Of a stretch of 64,000 bases of DNA, positions 23,006 to 34,156 are shown piece by piece. Location: positions 62,001-126,000 of the forward strand of contig JAOVFP010000018.1 of the NCBI GenBank assembly GCA_025738555.1. Reading direction: 5' to 3'. Each line of letters starts with the position of its first letter. Positions within the stretch are counted from its first letter, which is position 1. The stretch is from Cyathus striatus (Eukaryota > Basidiomycota > Agaricomycetes > Agaricales > Nidulariaceae). Position numbers and translations under genes: made by a program. A model generated the notes under the pieces. It had not been told where the DNA came from, made no database searches, and was given only the letters and a program-made list of their open reading frames with translations.

Positions 23006-24301
23006 ACAGGTAGGAGAACGAGAAGAGGGAGGGAATGAAAGGACGTTAAAGGAAGAAGGAAGAGGGAGGATGGATGAAGGAAGGGAGAGAGAGGATGTGT
23101 TTGGAAGCTGTGGCGGTGTGTGGAAATGGCTTGTAGCCGGTTGCTGGTACGTCACATGACATCAACGCATGCGTGCACACGTCGCAAGTCCGTGTTTAAT
23201 AGGGCTGCCAGCCATACCATAATGGTTTATGGCTGTATTTCACCTGTAACCATACCATATGAAGTTTCCCAGTGCTTTGACGGTATGGGACTGGTGAATA
23301 TGAAGTTCCGATAGGGGAAGGGCCTGGCAAGTGAACTTCGCTTGCCACCGTAACTCCCAGATGCTGAAATTCAAAATATCGGTGTTTTTTTTGAGATTTC
23401 CGTAATCTTATGATATTCCAATTGTTCAATTTATTTACTTACACGTTTATACTGAAGTTAATCATGCACAGAACACTCATTATTTCACTATTCATATACC
23501 TTTGTTTGCTCATAGTCGATCACAATATTTCCCACTGTTGTCAAGCCTTCATACACATCTAATCTATGTTACTTATTGTCTTCGCAAGTTATCAAACCAA
23601 TATCAATCGCTCCTCGACACCCTCTGTTTCTGTAGATTTATCTTTAACGCATATAATTGCAGCAATACTAACACCAATACAAGAAAAATTACGACCTTGA
23701 GCAATACTCAGAGTGCTCATCAGCACACCAAGTGACATCAACAAGAGACATGGAACTTTGAGACGTCTTACATGTCTTTAGAAATATGCTAAAGACGAAA
23801 AGACTCATATATACATTAAAGTTCAAAGACTTCGATGTCTTTGTAGGATTACAGTCACACATTCTTAACATTGGCACATTATACTAATTATCTCAGTCCA
23901 TTTTCTCACTTTGTTTCTTGAAGTTAATTCACGTACATATGTCAATTTACATTTATGGACAGTTAGTTGATAGACTGACTTCAGGCTTCTGTATAATTCT
24001 TAGTAAGGACCTTCGTACATTTCAAGAAGTGGTAACTATTACTGGAACATTTGGTCAGACTAATTGAAGAGACTAGGACATTAAAATTTCACATTGCATT
24101 GACCATGACAAACATTGTCATTCTCGTAGAAATCCATTTTGTTCATACACCCCATACCCACATTTATCTTATAGTCTTTTGAGCTCAATGTTATCGCCTT
24201 TTACCAACATTTCAGAATTATGTTGTAATGTAATAGCCTAAGGTCAATAAAGAAATAGCAGTTATACTATCCAGAAGTTATATACACTGAGCATACAAGT
24301 A
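23006..24301. other. Spacer without recognised gene
   Basis: A purine-rich tail (to about 23100) gives way to AT-rich DNA. Short open frames have no support. Confidence 0.4.
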
Positions 24302-24573
24302 TGAAGTACCGAGTGTGGAATAATTCACTGTAGCCATAATTCAGCTGTGTCGTAACTTCGGGGCATCATAATTCCGAAAATTCCTATATTTTTTAGTTCT
24401 TTCCACATATATAGGTACTATTGCATATAATTATTCATGTATATGTTTTTGCACAAACATATAAGCTATCATTTTTATTTTATGGTTTATTTTCTGTCAG
24501 TTCTTTCTCTCATCTTCCTAATTGAAGAAATTTCCGATGCTTACTGAAGGAGAGCGAATAAGAGGCACATTCA
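24302..24573 (+). repeat. Dispersed repeat R2, copy 2
   Basis: Direct-orientation partner of 18345-18598, somewhat longer because of an extra TAGCCATAATTCAGCTGTG segment. It ends just before Ste6 copy B. Confidence 0.75.
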
Positions 24574-24615
24574 TGGGGTCCTGTTAATCTATTTGTATTG
24601 CTCCTGCTCCAACTT

Positions 24616-27125
24616 CCTCCTACCAAACGTCGGCCTGTCCAGGAACCGCCATCGCCTCTTCCAAAATCGCCAGATCAACACTCGAAGGCCGCCTCGGCCT
24701 CTCCTCCTTTATCGGCTCAGGGATCCACCTCGAAACACGATACGTCTCCCTCTTCTTCTCCTTCTCAGAAACATCGGAAGTAAGATCAGCAATGACATCA
24801 ACCATCCAACTCCCAAACGTAACTGGCCGCATAGCAATGGTCTGATGCTTCAATCTTTCCGGCACACATTCCTCCTCCCCCTCCTCCCCCTCCTCCTCCA
24901 AGTCAACGAGGACTTCATCCACTTCCCTAGGGACAAAGCCTCCAGTGTATTGTTGCGAAGAGAGCATCTTCCTAAATTCCCCTTCATCCCTATCCAAATT
25001 CACCGAAGAAGAGGAAGATTCGAGGTCCCGACGGTATCCTTGCTCAACGACACGGCCAGACTTCATAACGTACACAAAATCGCCGTTCTCGATTTGTGAA
25101 AGATCGTGCGTGATAACGATGGTTGTTTTACCTCGGCGCCAGTGCTTGATGGCTTCGAAGACGAGGATGCGGGAGGTAGCGTCGAGTGCTGAAGTTGCTT
25201 CGTCTAAACCACACCATCAGCACCTTCATAAAGAAAAAAGAAAGAGAAGACGTACCGAGGACAAGAACATCAGGATTCCATAACCTCGCACGGGCAATCT
25301 CCAAACGCTGCCTCTGACCCCCACTCAAACTCACCCCCCCACTCCCTCCGAGAACAGTCTCGTATCCCTGAGGCAAGTCCCTCACGAACTCATAAACGAG
25401 GGCAGCTTTACATGCACCTTCTACTTCTTCTCTGCTTACAGAGTCTAATGGGCGTCCAGATCCAGATACACCGAGTAAAACATTCTCGTAGAGGCTCTTT
25501 CCGTCGAGAATGACTCCACCTCCGGTGGTGCCTCCCACACCACAGACGTGCGAACGCAAGAAGGAATGGTCGAGGGATCGCAGATCCCGCCCATCCAAAC
25601 ACACACTTCCCACTTGGGGACCATACATCCCCAAAATCAACTGCGCAATGGTGCTTTTCCCACTCCCGGAGGAACCGACGATAAACGTCATCTCTCCCGC
25701 CGGAAGAAAAAGCGACATGTCCGACAAAACCTGCGTGTTTGGCCGGGAGGGGTATGAGAAAGATACCCCATGTAACGCAAGTTCTCCTGTGAACTTCGTT
25801 GGGTGGATTTTACGCAATGTGTGCGGTTTGGAGGGGGAGGAGAATGTGATCAAAGTGTGTGGAGTGATCGGCTCGTTGATTGAAGTAGCCCTCGGTGCGG
25901 CTTGGGTGTTCTTCTCCGGAATCAGAGAAAGTAATTCAACCATAGCCAATATTCCTTTTGTAACTGTGATCAGCTGCGGAATGCACATCTGTAAATTAGA
26001 CGTAGCGATCAAACAAGCCCAAAAAACAGCCATAACGTCCCCTGCGGACACTTTGTTATCTCTTACGAGCTTGGCGCCGAACCAAAAGGCCTGGATGAAC
26101 ATGGCCATCATGACGAATTAAGCTGAGCCGCTTGTGGTTGCCAACACCAAATTCAACTTCCTCGCTGCTGTATCGAAGGAGAGAAACGAGGACGAAGCGA
26201 GATGGGACTCGTGGGATTGGGCGTTGAATGCTTTCACAGTTGCGATTGCGCCTACAGCGCGCGAAACGAGCGTAGCTGCGATTCCGGTATACGTGCGTTC
26301 CGAAGCCAGTAAAGGGGAGGCGAGAGATTGTGATACACCTTGGAGAAGTGCGAGGAGTGAGATGGAGGAGAGGATTACGAGGGTCAGAGACCATGAGCGG
26401 GTGAATGCAAGGATGAGACATGTGAGGGTTGTTGTTAGATGTTGGAGGAGGTTTCCTGAGGCTAGGGAAGATGCTGTGCGGACTTCGTCCGTTTCACTGT
26501 AATACAATCAGTTATTGAGAAGAGGGAGGGAGGAAAGTACGTACCGGTTGAATTTGGCCATCAGACCAGCAGCCCTAAGAGGGCCTTCAGCATCGTCGTT
26601 CGCACCAAGATGCGTATCGAACCATTCCATATTACGGCCCATAACACCGCGATATACTCACCTCCTCAACATCCGCACGTTACGCTCCCCAGTCCATATC
26701 CACAAAAAGCTCGTCAAGCTCCGTAGTGCAATCGAGCCTACAGCTAACCCGACAAGCTCAAGCGCAGCTAGCCCTATGTCGTGCAGAAGCGTATCTTTAT
26801 CTTTCTGCGTGGGGAAGAGTGGGAACCTCGCGAAGGCGTCGAATGCTTGGCTGATGACGATGGTCATGAAGGGTGCTATTTCGCCTAAGATCATCAAGGT
26901 GATTACATCTGGGAGGAGGAGAGTGAGTCGGTTTCGTGGTGTGAGGTGGGAAAAGAGGAGCGTGATGGAGGGCGTTATTGTCGTTGTTCGTGCTGCTAGA
27001 GGCGGGGGTGAAGAGGGTGATTTCATTTTGGACAGTTGAGAATCCAAGGACGTCTTCTGCGAGACGTTCAATTCATAGTTGAGAGTAGGGGTGGGATCAA
27101 CCACCAATGAAGACGAAGGGCGCAT
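24616..27125 (-). pseudogene. Ste6-like ABC exporter, copy B (N-terminal half) with two nonsense codons
   Basis: This is the most complete Ste6 piece: ATG at 27125, first transmembrane domain, NBD1 and linker. NBD1 has Walker A GSSGSGKST, signature SLSGGQRQR, Walker B split by an intron (VLVL then DEATSALD) and H-loop ITHD. Introns separate KFNR from ETDEVR and interrupt Walker B. Two in-frame stops break it: TGA near 26673 just after NVRMLRR, where family sequence expects arginine, and TAA at about 26118-26120 after ATTSGSA, where the 40.7 kb copy reads CAA. Both fit C-to-T changes (CGA to TGA, CAA to TAA). The second half of the transporter is missing; homology ends near 24616 in the linker. 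Confidence 0.85.
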
Positions 27126-27545
27126 GATAGTGAGTTACAGTATAGTACAAGTCGGGAACGTCGCCCATTGTCGTCATCAATGACAGTGTGCAACCGAAAA
27201 TAGTTTAATGAAGTAATCAGTAATCATTAGATAAGATTGTTTAATAATCTTATATAATCGAATATGAAGGTAAATTAGTATTATTTGGATCTTACACCAC
27301 TCATAAGTGCCGGTATATGTGCAGAACATATAAGCAAGAGTTATATACAACTGATATAATCCACTATAAACTAGGGTGATAGGGGGAGCAAGCTACCCAA
27401 ATAATAGCTGGGCCCGTTGTGACGTGATGCGTGACTGATGAACTATTCAAAATGGTACTGTATTTAAGCTCCCCCTCTTTCAACCCCCCTCAATAGTTGT
27501 TCGAACGTTTAGCTTCAAAGTTAACTTCAGTCCTTTCATCCCAGA
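27126..27545. promoter_or_regulatory. Intergenic and promoter region of the 27.5 kb gene, with a MITE scrap
   Basis: Around 27418-27465 the sequence GTGATGCGTGACTGATGAAC...GGTACTGTA matches the ends of the MITE family at 41.4 and 47.5 kb. AGGGGGAGC near 27379 and GCTCCCCCT near 27467 form an inverted pair. The DNA just before the ATG at 27546 is pyrimidine-rich, as is common in fungal promoters. Confidence 0.4.
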
Positions 27546-28991
27546 ATGGTCAGTTTGAAACGGCCGAGTCATGTGGATGCTGTGCAGGCTCTGCGGCGGG
27601 GTGGACGGCAAAAGAGGCGTAAATCTTCTGGTACGCGTGAGGCGCAGTGCACTGTAGACGTTACCTTACGCTTTCTTACTTTTTTTCAGTATCATCAGCT
27701 AGACCACGTTCAAAACAAAAACTCAGTGTTGCTGCAAATATTAGATGCGAATCATTTGAGAAGAGCGATGACAAGGGTGCTTCTTTCAATGGCAACAGCG
27801 CAATCCGCCCACAGGCTTGTACCGAATCTACTCTTGCCGAAGATCAATCATTTCCGTCTCCCTTAGAAAGCATGGACAAAGCTTGTTATGATGCTATACC
27901 ACTTTTCAAAGAGCACTACGAGATGATGAATATCTCGGAGGAGGCCTCAGCGGGTATAATGTCAAAGGCAAATAAAATAATGAATAGATATACAGTCACT
28001 GCAGATCTGCGTTCATCAGCTTTTTGCGCACTTATGGTTTATTCCTTTAACAAGGATGCTTCTTATCGGATGGCACGTTTAATTGTGGCTGCTGAAGAAA
28101 ACCGTCTATTTTATTCAATGCGCATGCTATGGTATGAAGTGTTGATTTTTCCTTGTAAGTTTATTGTTATCTTAGCTGCATCTTAATGATGGACTTTCAA
28201 TACCAGTGCAGATGGCTATTGATAGCAGTGCGCAGTTTCCAAGTGACGTACTACTGAAAATCAAGGAAATAAAGCACGATGTGATTATTCTTATTTTTGC
28301 TTTCTGAATACTAATCATGATCGCTCTCACAGCTTTTGGAGAGGTACAACTACCGGGAGAAATACACCAAAATAGAATATTATACAGCATGCAGTATTTT
28401 GCCACTGGATGATGCTCTCACAGAGTCGGTAAGTGCTTTGTAGGGTACAGCGGTCAGTGCTTCCAGGCTGACATGTGTTAATGTAGCCTATCCTAGATCT
28501 CTTTCTTTATATGCTGTCGTTTGCAACAGGACTGTCAATCGAAGAGCTAGAGAAAGCTAAAAATCTTGCAAGTGAAGAAAACTTAGCAGTAATGCCTAAG
28601 GGTGTTTCAACTGCATTCCGTGAATGCAATCTTACCTTTGATAAGGTCACAATTGCTCTGTTATTCAAATGTTTTCAATTTGTATGCTGACTTCACGTGC
28701 CAGGTCAAGGATGAGGACTCGGGCTCATGGTGTGGGCTTCGTTCTGATGTGACTGGTTTTTATAAAATGAAAACCAGTCTCACTTTCGATAACGTGAATG
28801 TCAATTTCATCAAAGTACACAGTTTGATCTGTCATGTAGTCTCCTGCTTTGTTGGAAAATTCGTGGAAGGTATCAAAGGTCCGATGACTCCGGTTTCTGA
28901 AGAACCAGTGGAGGTAGCTTATTACCAGATTGAAAAGTCTACTAAGCGTGAAAGAAAGAAGTGGGCTTTCGACATTGACCTATTTAATTAA
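27546..28991 (+). CDS. Unknown six-exon protein, about 388 aa
   Basis: Exons are 27546-27630, 27690-28154, 28207-28280, 28333-28428, 28487-28645 and 28704-28991. All introns are 50-60 nt with GT-AG ends (one donor is GTCACA) and all phases agree, giving one frame from ATG to TAA. The N-terminus is strongly basic (RRGGRQKRRK), possibly a nuclear localisation signal. The middle (ACYDAIPLFKEHYEMMN, RMARLIVAAEENRLFY) is helical and the C-terminus is charged (STKRERKKWAFDIDLFN). No domain was recognised. The consistent intron phases and normal composition argue for a live gene. Confidence 0.75.
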
Positions 28992-29561
28992 AATGAACTT
29001 TTTGTCTTTCTATAGGATTTGTTTTTGATAGCTTCATGACATAATATATTATCAAACTTTCTTGCTCTCAGTGAGTGAATGAAAGTTACTCATTACTCTG
29101 CTCTACTGTCACATCGGCTCTTCCTTCACATCTTTAACCTTCAATGCCCCAACCATATATATACCTCTCAGGCACCAGTGGTCGTACAACATCGGTAGTG
29201 AGGGAAGCACGAGATCAAACAGCGCAACAAGTATTGGTTATGAATCCTGAGAAATCAACGCACCGTGATTAGATGCTGCAACACGAACGAATCATCGTAC
29301 GACTTGAATGATACATTAAGCGCCAGCCACAAGGAGAAACGATTCCATTTTCCGAACATACTGGTCAACGTGCAACCTCACCAACTGGCAAACTAGCCAT
29401 TTCCACCTGTATTTGCAACGTAACACCTCAGCCACCACGCTGTCTACGATCTTTGCTCTGATTGCATAAAGCTTACAAGTTCGTTGTGCTTCAGCTTCAA
29501 TGGAGGTGGTAGCTTCCTGTGTCTAGGTAAGTGAGTATAAAGCATTTGGGTTCACGAGCCG
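28992..29561. other. Intergenic, no gene supported
   Basis: Non-coding DNA after the six-exon gene. No RNA gene or complete repeat was identified. Confidence 0.4.
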
Positions 29562-29990
29562 TTAAGGATATCGAGGCAGGCCGAGGGTGCGGGCGAGCGC
29601 GGAAGGTGAACCGAAAGCAACCTCAAAGGAGGGGAATGATAATAATTTACCTCTGGTAACCTCCACAATAGGCTCCACGTATTTCGAAAACGACTTCTGA
29701 TGAGCAACGGTCAAGCGAACATTTTCCCACTTTGCAAGTTCATTCAATAACGTGAATATTTCTCCCCAGAAATGATACCAAGGGTCTTCCAAGCTATCCT
29801 CCAGGCATTTGAGGTAGAGGCTTTTCAGGATGCATAAGGTTTGAGGGTGTGTTTCTAGTAGCAAAGACATATGTAGAATTTGTTGTTCGATGGGGACGTT
29901 CAAGGTAAAGAGATCAGCAGTATTTATTTGACCCAACGAAGTTCGACCGATTGTATTATCTAAACACGCCACAATGTTGAAACCTAGCAT
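29562..29990 (-). CDS. Hypothetical protein fragment, about 142 aa
   Basis: A single minus-strand frame with protein-like composition (for example LLLETHPQTLCILKSL, WGEIFTLLNELAKWENVRL). It has no recognised domain. Its first codons overlap the start of a degenerate tandem repeat (29955-30510), so the true 5' end may have been lost or rebuilt by the repeat. An intron near 29650 is possible. It could be a leucine-rich or F-box-associated fragment, but nothing proves this. Confidence 0.35.
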   Translation of the reverse strand: MLGFNIVACLDNTIGRTSLGQINTADLFTLNVPIEQQILHMSLLLETHPQTLCILKSLYLKCLEDSLEDPWYHFWGEIFTLLNELAKWENVRLTVAHQKSFSKYVEPIVEVTRGKLLSFPSFEVAFGSPSALARTLGLPRYP

Positions 29991-30510
29991 GTGTGTTCTC
30001 TTTCTAGAAAGTTAAAAAACATGGTCGATTGAGGTATGTAGCAGAACCATGTGTTACCGATCATTGCTTATCAAGAAGAACAATGGTAATAAGTCAGAAT
30101 ATTCGAATAATTGTGATGTTCTCATATTTTGTAGGTGTAGAGCTTGGACCGCTGCGGAAACATTTGAGGAAATTAGCATGTGCGTCCATCGGCGATTACT
30201 TTTAAGAATGTTGAAAAACAAGGTCGACTGAGATAGTGGCATGTGTCATGCATGCGTATGTCAATCAAGAACAATGGTGATAGGTCAGAGTAGTCGAGAT
30301 AAGCGTTATTTTAAATTTTTGTAGGCGCAGACATACTATTGTTATCTAAACCCGCCACAATTCTGAAATGCTGCAGGAACAATTCAGCACAGTAGCATGT
30401 GTGTTCATCGATGATTATTCTTTTAGAATGTTGCTAAAAACAACGTAGAGTGGTGTTGCATGCGTGTTTTAAATGAAGAATAATGATGATAGGTAAGAGT
30501 CTTCTACAAA
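29955..30510. repeat. Degenerate tandem repeat, three units of about 190-217 bp
   Basis: Landmarks recur in order: CTAAACMCGCCACAAT (29960, 30345), AGCATGTGYGTYC (29987, 30176, 30394), GTYGA near GAATGTTG..AAAACA, AAGAACAATGGTRATARGTCAGA (30070, 30267, 30476) and TTTTGTAGGYG. Units have drifted by substitution and indel. Confidence 0.7.
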
Positions 30511-30755
30511 ATCGCATACTCAGAACAATCGTGGACCAGTCGAGGGCTATGCTTTGCAGGATACACCAAGTACTTGTATTATAATCCTTGTAGTATTGAT
30601 GACGTAACATATGCTCGACAGTGACACATGTGCACGTGCATATCCGGAATATTCCGGATGTTGCAATAACTTGAGTCAATCCGATTCAGCGGTAATCCGA
30701 TGTACCGGTTACCAATAGTACATGCCCAACTTTTCCCAAACATTGAAACAACCTC

Positions 30756-31429
30756 ATGCGGAACACTTGTATTTCGGACTCTGATGATCGTATTTTCCTT
30801 TCGAACTCCAAGTTCGTTTGTGAATACAAACTAAATGACTATCCTAACGTCGACCCGGACTTTTTGTATGATCCAAAGATATCACGCAAGGTAAGTATCT
30901 TCAGGCTTTCAGTGATGCATACCGTTGCTTACTACATTGCGGATCGTAGCAATGGATTGAACGTCTACTTCAAAAGCTTCCACTGGAACATCTTCCAATA
31001 GAACTTCGTCCGAAGTATAAACTTGGAATTCAACCTCCAAAGTTTTACTTTGGAATCCCAGTTACCTCGAAAACACTGTTTGATATTGCTACGAAGAACG
31101 GCTTTGCAGTCCTTTGTCCTTCGGAACACCCAAATGTAAATGATTTGCGCCTTAAGAGCACAATGAAAGCTTTGGGCGAGAAGATCAGGACCAATCTGGA
31201 AATAAGCTGTGTACCGAAAGTTCATATTGCGAAAGCAACAGCAACGTTATCTATCATGGTCCTCACCTTTCTCACGTCGTATGACTTAGGAACACCCTTC
31301 ATTCCAGAAGAAATGAACGAACGTATTCGAGACTATCTTCAGCTTGGTGAATCATTGAAGTGGTATGTCGACCAAGAGATGTGCGAGTGGGTTATCGGGA
31401 GGCTTGATCACCCATTGTTTAAGAAGTAG
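30756..31429 (+). CDS. Family X protein, copy 1 (204 aa, intact, unknown function)
   Basis: Exon 1 is 30756-30890 and exon 2 is 30950-31429, joined across a 59-nt intron (GTAAGT...TAG). The frame is open from ATG to TAG. Motifs shared by family members in this window are DDRIFLS, CEYxLNDYxNxDPDFLYDP, WIERLLQKLPLEHLP, LGIQPPKFYFGIPVTSKT and WYVDQEMCE. A hydrophobic stretch (ATATLSIMVLTFLTS) lies mid-C-terminal. I recognise no domain. It is tail-to-tail with a Ste6 NBD fragment about 100 bp downstream, an arrangement repeated at 45.4-46.3 kb. Confidence 0.7.
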
Positions 31430-31529
31430 TGTGCTTATAATTGGACCGCAAATACATAGTACTTATGTTTAAATAGTACAACAATACTGTATGTAACTTG
31501 GTGGCGATATCATGTTTGCCTAACCCGGC

Positions 31530-33230
31530 TTAAGAGATAATTACTGCACCCTTACAGACCCTAAAACACTCCAATAAATCATATTTAAAACAATCATCTT
31601 CCTCATCAATATCCCAGATCACATCTCCCGGAGCATTGTCGCAGTAATAATAAAAGGGATCTTTCGAAAGAAAGAATAGGATCGAATAATAACGAATAAT
31701 AATAATGATGATGATGATAATAGTAAAACTAATCGCCAGCCATTCACCGCCACTGGCAAGCGAAGCAAAGATGCCCTTACGCCGCATAAGCTCCTCGTGA
31801 CTGCCCTGCTCCGCCACCTCACCATCATGCAGAACAATAGTACGATCACACATAAGCATAACCTGAAGCTCATGCGTAATCATCACCATAGTCCTCCCGA
31901 CCTTAGCCTGGCGAATCGTCTCCATAACCACAGATTGATTCTCTGGATCCAAAGAGGATGTACATTCATCAAGGATAAGAATCCTCGAAGGATGCGCCAG
32001 AGCTCGAGCAATCTGCAGCCGTTGCGCCTGACCACCCGAAATAAGGGAAGCATTCTCGCCAAGAGGGGTATCGTATCCCTGAGGAAGGGACATAATGAAT
32101 TCATGCACATTGGCCGCCTTCGCCGCAACGCGGATGTCAATCTCAGAGATGGACATGTTGCCGTACCGGATGTTCTCAGCGACGGAGGCGTCGAACAGGT
32201 TAGGCTGCTGCGAGACGACGGCGTTGTGTTCGCGGAGATGACGAATGTCGGTGGAGCCGAGACGATGAGGGCCAATAGAGATGGATCCAGAATCGGGCTC
32301 GTAGAGCCGTTGAAGTAGGGCAGCGACGGTCGACTTGCCCGAGCCAAACGATCCAACGATAGCGACACACTCGCCTTCGTGAATGTCGAGGTTGAAATTC
32401 CGGAGTACTTGAGCCTCACAACGCTCAGGATACGCAAATCGAACATTCTTGAACGAAATAGAGCCCCCAAGTTCAGGACGCAAGAACCCCATGGACTCGT
32501 CCGTATTGTCCGTCCTGAGCTCGAGTAGCTTGTTACCAAGACCGAAGAAAAAGAGTGGTTTGTATGGCAAGCTGGGGAAGATGACACGATTGAGTGTCCA
32601 AAATGACGGAACACGTTCCTTATCCTCCTTCAGTTCATCCACAACTGACCTATCAGCCTTCTCCTGATCCCACCTCTGCCTAACAACAGTCCTATTCAGC
32701 CTCGCACGATTTGCATGCACGCCATTACGCTCGACAGCTTCTTGCTCCTCCTCGAACTTCTTTATCGAGAATGTCGAGCTCGTAGGAGTGAACTGTAAGC
32801 TTAACTTTCTCCCTGGAATTATTCGTGCTTCTTGCGGGATAGGAAAGTCAGGTACATGACTTGAAGGCCATGTAGGCTTATGTTCCGTGATCTCGTATTA
32901 GGAAGGTATCCAACTTGAACCACGACCCGTCTCCCTCCTCTTCTTCTCCAGCTTCTCAGAAACATCGGAAGTGAGATCCGCAATAACATCCACCATCCAA
33001 CTCCCAAATGTAAGCGGGCGAATGGCAATATTCCGATGCCTCAATCTCTCCCACTCTTCCTCCCCATCTTCCTCCAAATCAATAACGGAGTCTTCACCTA
33101 TTTCCCTAGGAACAGAACCGCCCGTACGCATCTGCGACGCAAGCATCTTTCTAAACTCCCCTTCATCCCGCTCCAGACCTCCATCCAAAGACGAAGAGGA
33201 GCTTCAAGATCCCGATGGTATCCCAGTTCC
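31530..33230 (-). pseudogene. Ste6-like copy D: linker plus NBD2, second membrane domain deleted
   Basis: The minus strand first gives the linker (ERDEGEFRKML..GSVPREI, 33188-32898), then a 396-aa uninterrupted frame from 32720. That frame starts with the intracellular lead-in to the second membrane domain (TVVRQRWDQEK, PSFWTLNRVIF) and jumps directly from FFFGLG to NKLLELRTDNTDE, an in-frame loss of all second-domain helices. NBD2 is complete: Walker A GSFGSGKST (the usual GSSGSGKST with one substitution), signature LISGGQAQR, Walker B ILILDECTSSLD and H-loop MITHE. The protein ends with an isoleucine run and CFKYDLLECFRVC. With no membrane helices it cannot be a normal exporter, yet the NBD frame is undamaged. 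Confidence 0.8.
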
Positions 33231-33350
33231 ACGACACAGCCAGACTAAGTCCTCACTTCATGTCTTGACCTTCTTGTTTATATTTTTTATCAACCCTAAC
33301 CCTAATTGATTGATTGCGCCAGTCACAAATTGAAATCAATCACCCTCTTG

Positions 33351-33853
33351 CGAGCTCGCCGTGGCCAGCAAATCTCGCTCTGCAAAATCCTCTCAGCTCC
33401 AACGAACCTCTCTGCACTCGCCGCATACGTCAATGCCACTGGCCGCCTCCGACAAACGCTGGGCATTATACCTCAATGGAGCCCCCTGCAGGAGGACATT
33501 TAGTCGTAGTCGCAGGATGATGGGGATATGGATCTTTCTTTAACTGGTTATGGATTTCTCTGCTACATACACGCACTGCTGCGCCCGGACTACCTCTCGC
33601 CCTTTCGCACTGGCATACAGCCACATTATCACATATTTACGGTGCGCACTCCCTCTCGGATGTTGCCTCCGCCTACATCCTCCTGGCGACATGCCCTCAC
33701 ATGTCACTCCGAGGTCTCTACATTACTACCGCATACCCCCACCTACATTACATATGGTCCCACCATTACTACACTCAGTACTATACCTTAGATTACGGTA
33801 GACACTCTCCTGTCGCGACATATGGGTCACCATCACCGACATAAAATATTGGA

Positions 33854-33888
<35 letters not shown>

Positions 33889-33889
33889 A
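33351..33889 (+). mobile_element. Poly(A) retroposed sequence with 13-bp target duplication
   Basis: AATCACCCTCTTG occurs at 33338-33350 and again at 33890-33902. Between them lie about 500 bp of C-rich, intronless sequence ending in a T run followed by about 24 A. Direct repeats of 12-13 bp next to a 3' A tract are the mark of LINE-type target-primed reverse transcription. The insert has no recognisable protein, so it may be a SINE, a processed RNA copy or a 5'-truncated LINE tail. It lies just upstream of the broken start of Ste6 copy D. Confidence 0.75.
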
Positions 33890-34156
33890 AATCACCCTCT
33901 TGATGACGAAACATTGCGCACCCCCGCTAGTCACTGGCAGCGATCAATCACAATGATAGCCACTGGTGTCTTGTCGTCTATATAGATATACCCAGAGGCT
34001 ATGAATGGTCGTAATTTTGCATTACCAAGTGTCATATTCAATATAGCATGAACCAGACAAGGACTAATACATGTTGTAAACATTCGCAAGCTTACACCTT
34101 CGCAAAGTATTGAATTGTAACTACAGAAATATACATGTAGAATACGTATAGTCCAC

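Noticed and set aside
24593..27039. Long plus-strand frames opposite Ste6 copy B
   Set aside because: They are antisense shadows of the conserved minus-strand ABC transporter frames.
33293..33306. Interstitial telomere (AACCCTAACCCTAA)
   Set aside because: Only two units of the motif; too short to separate from chance.
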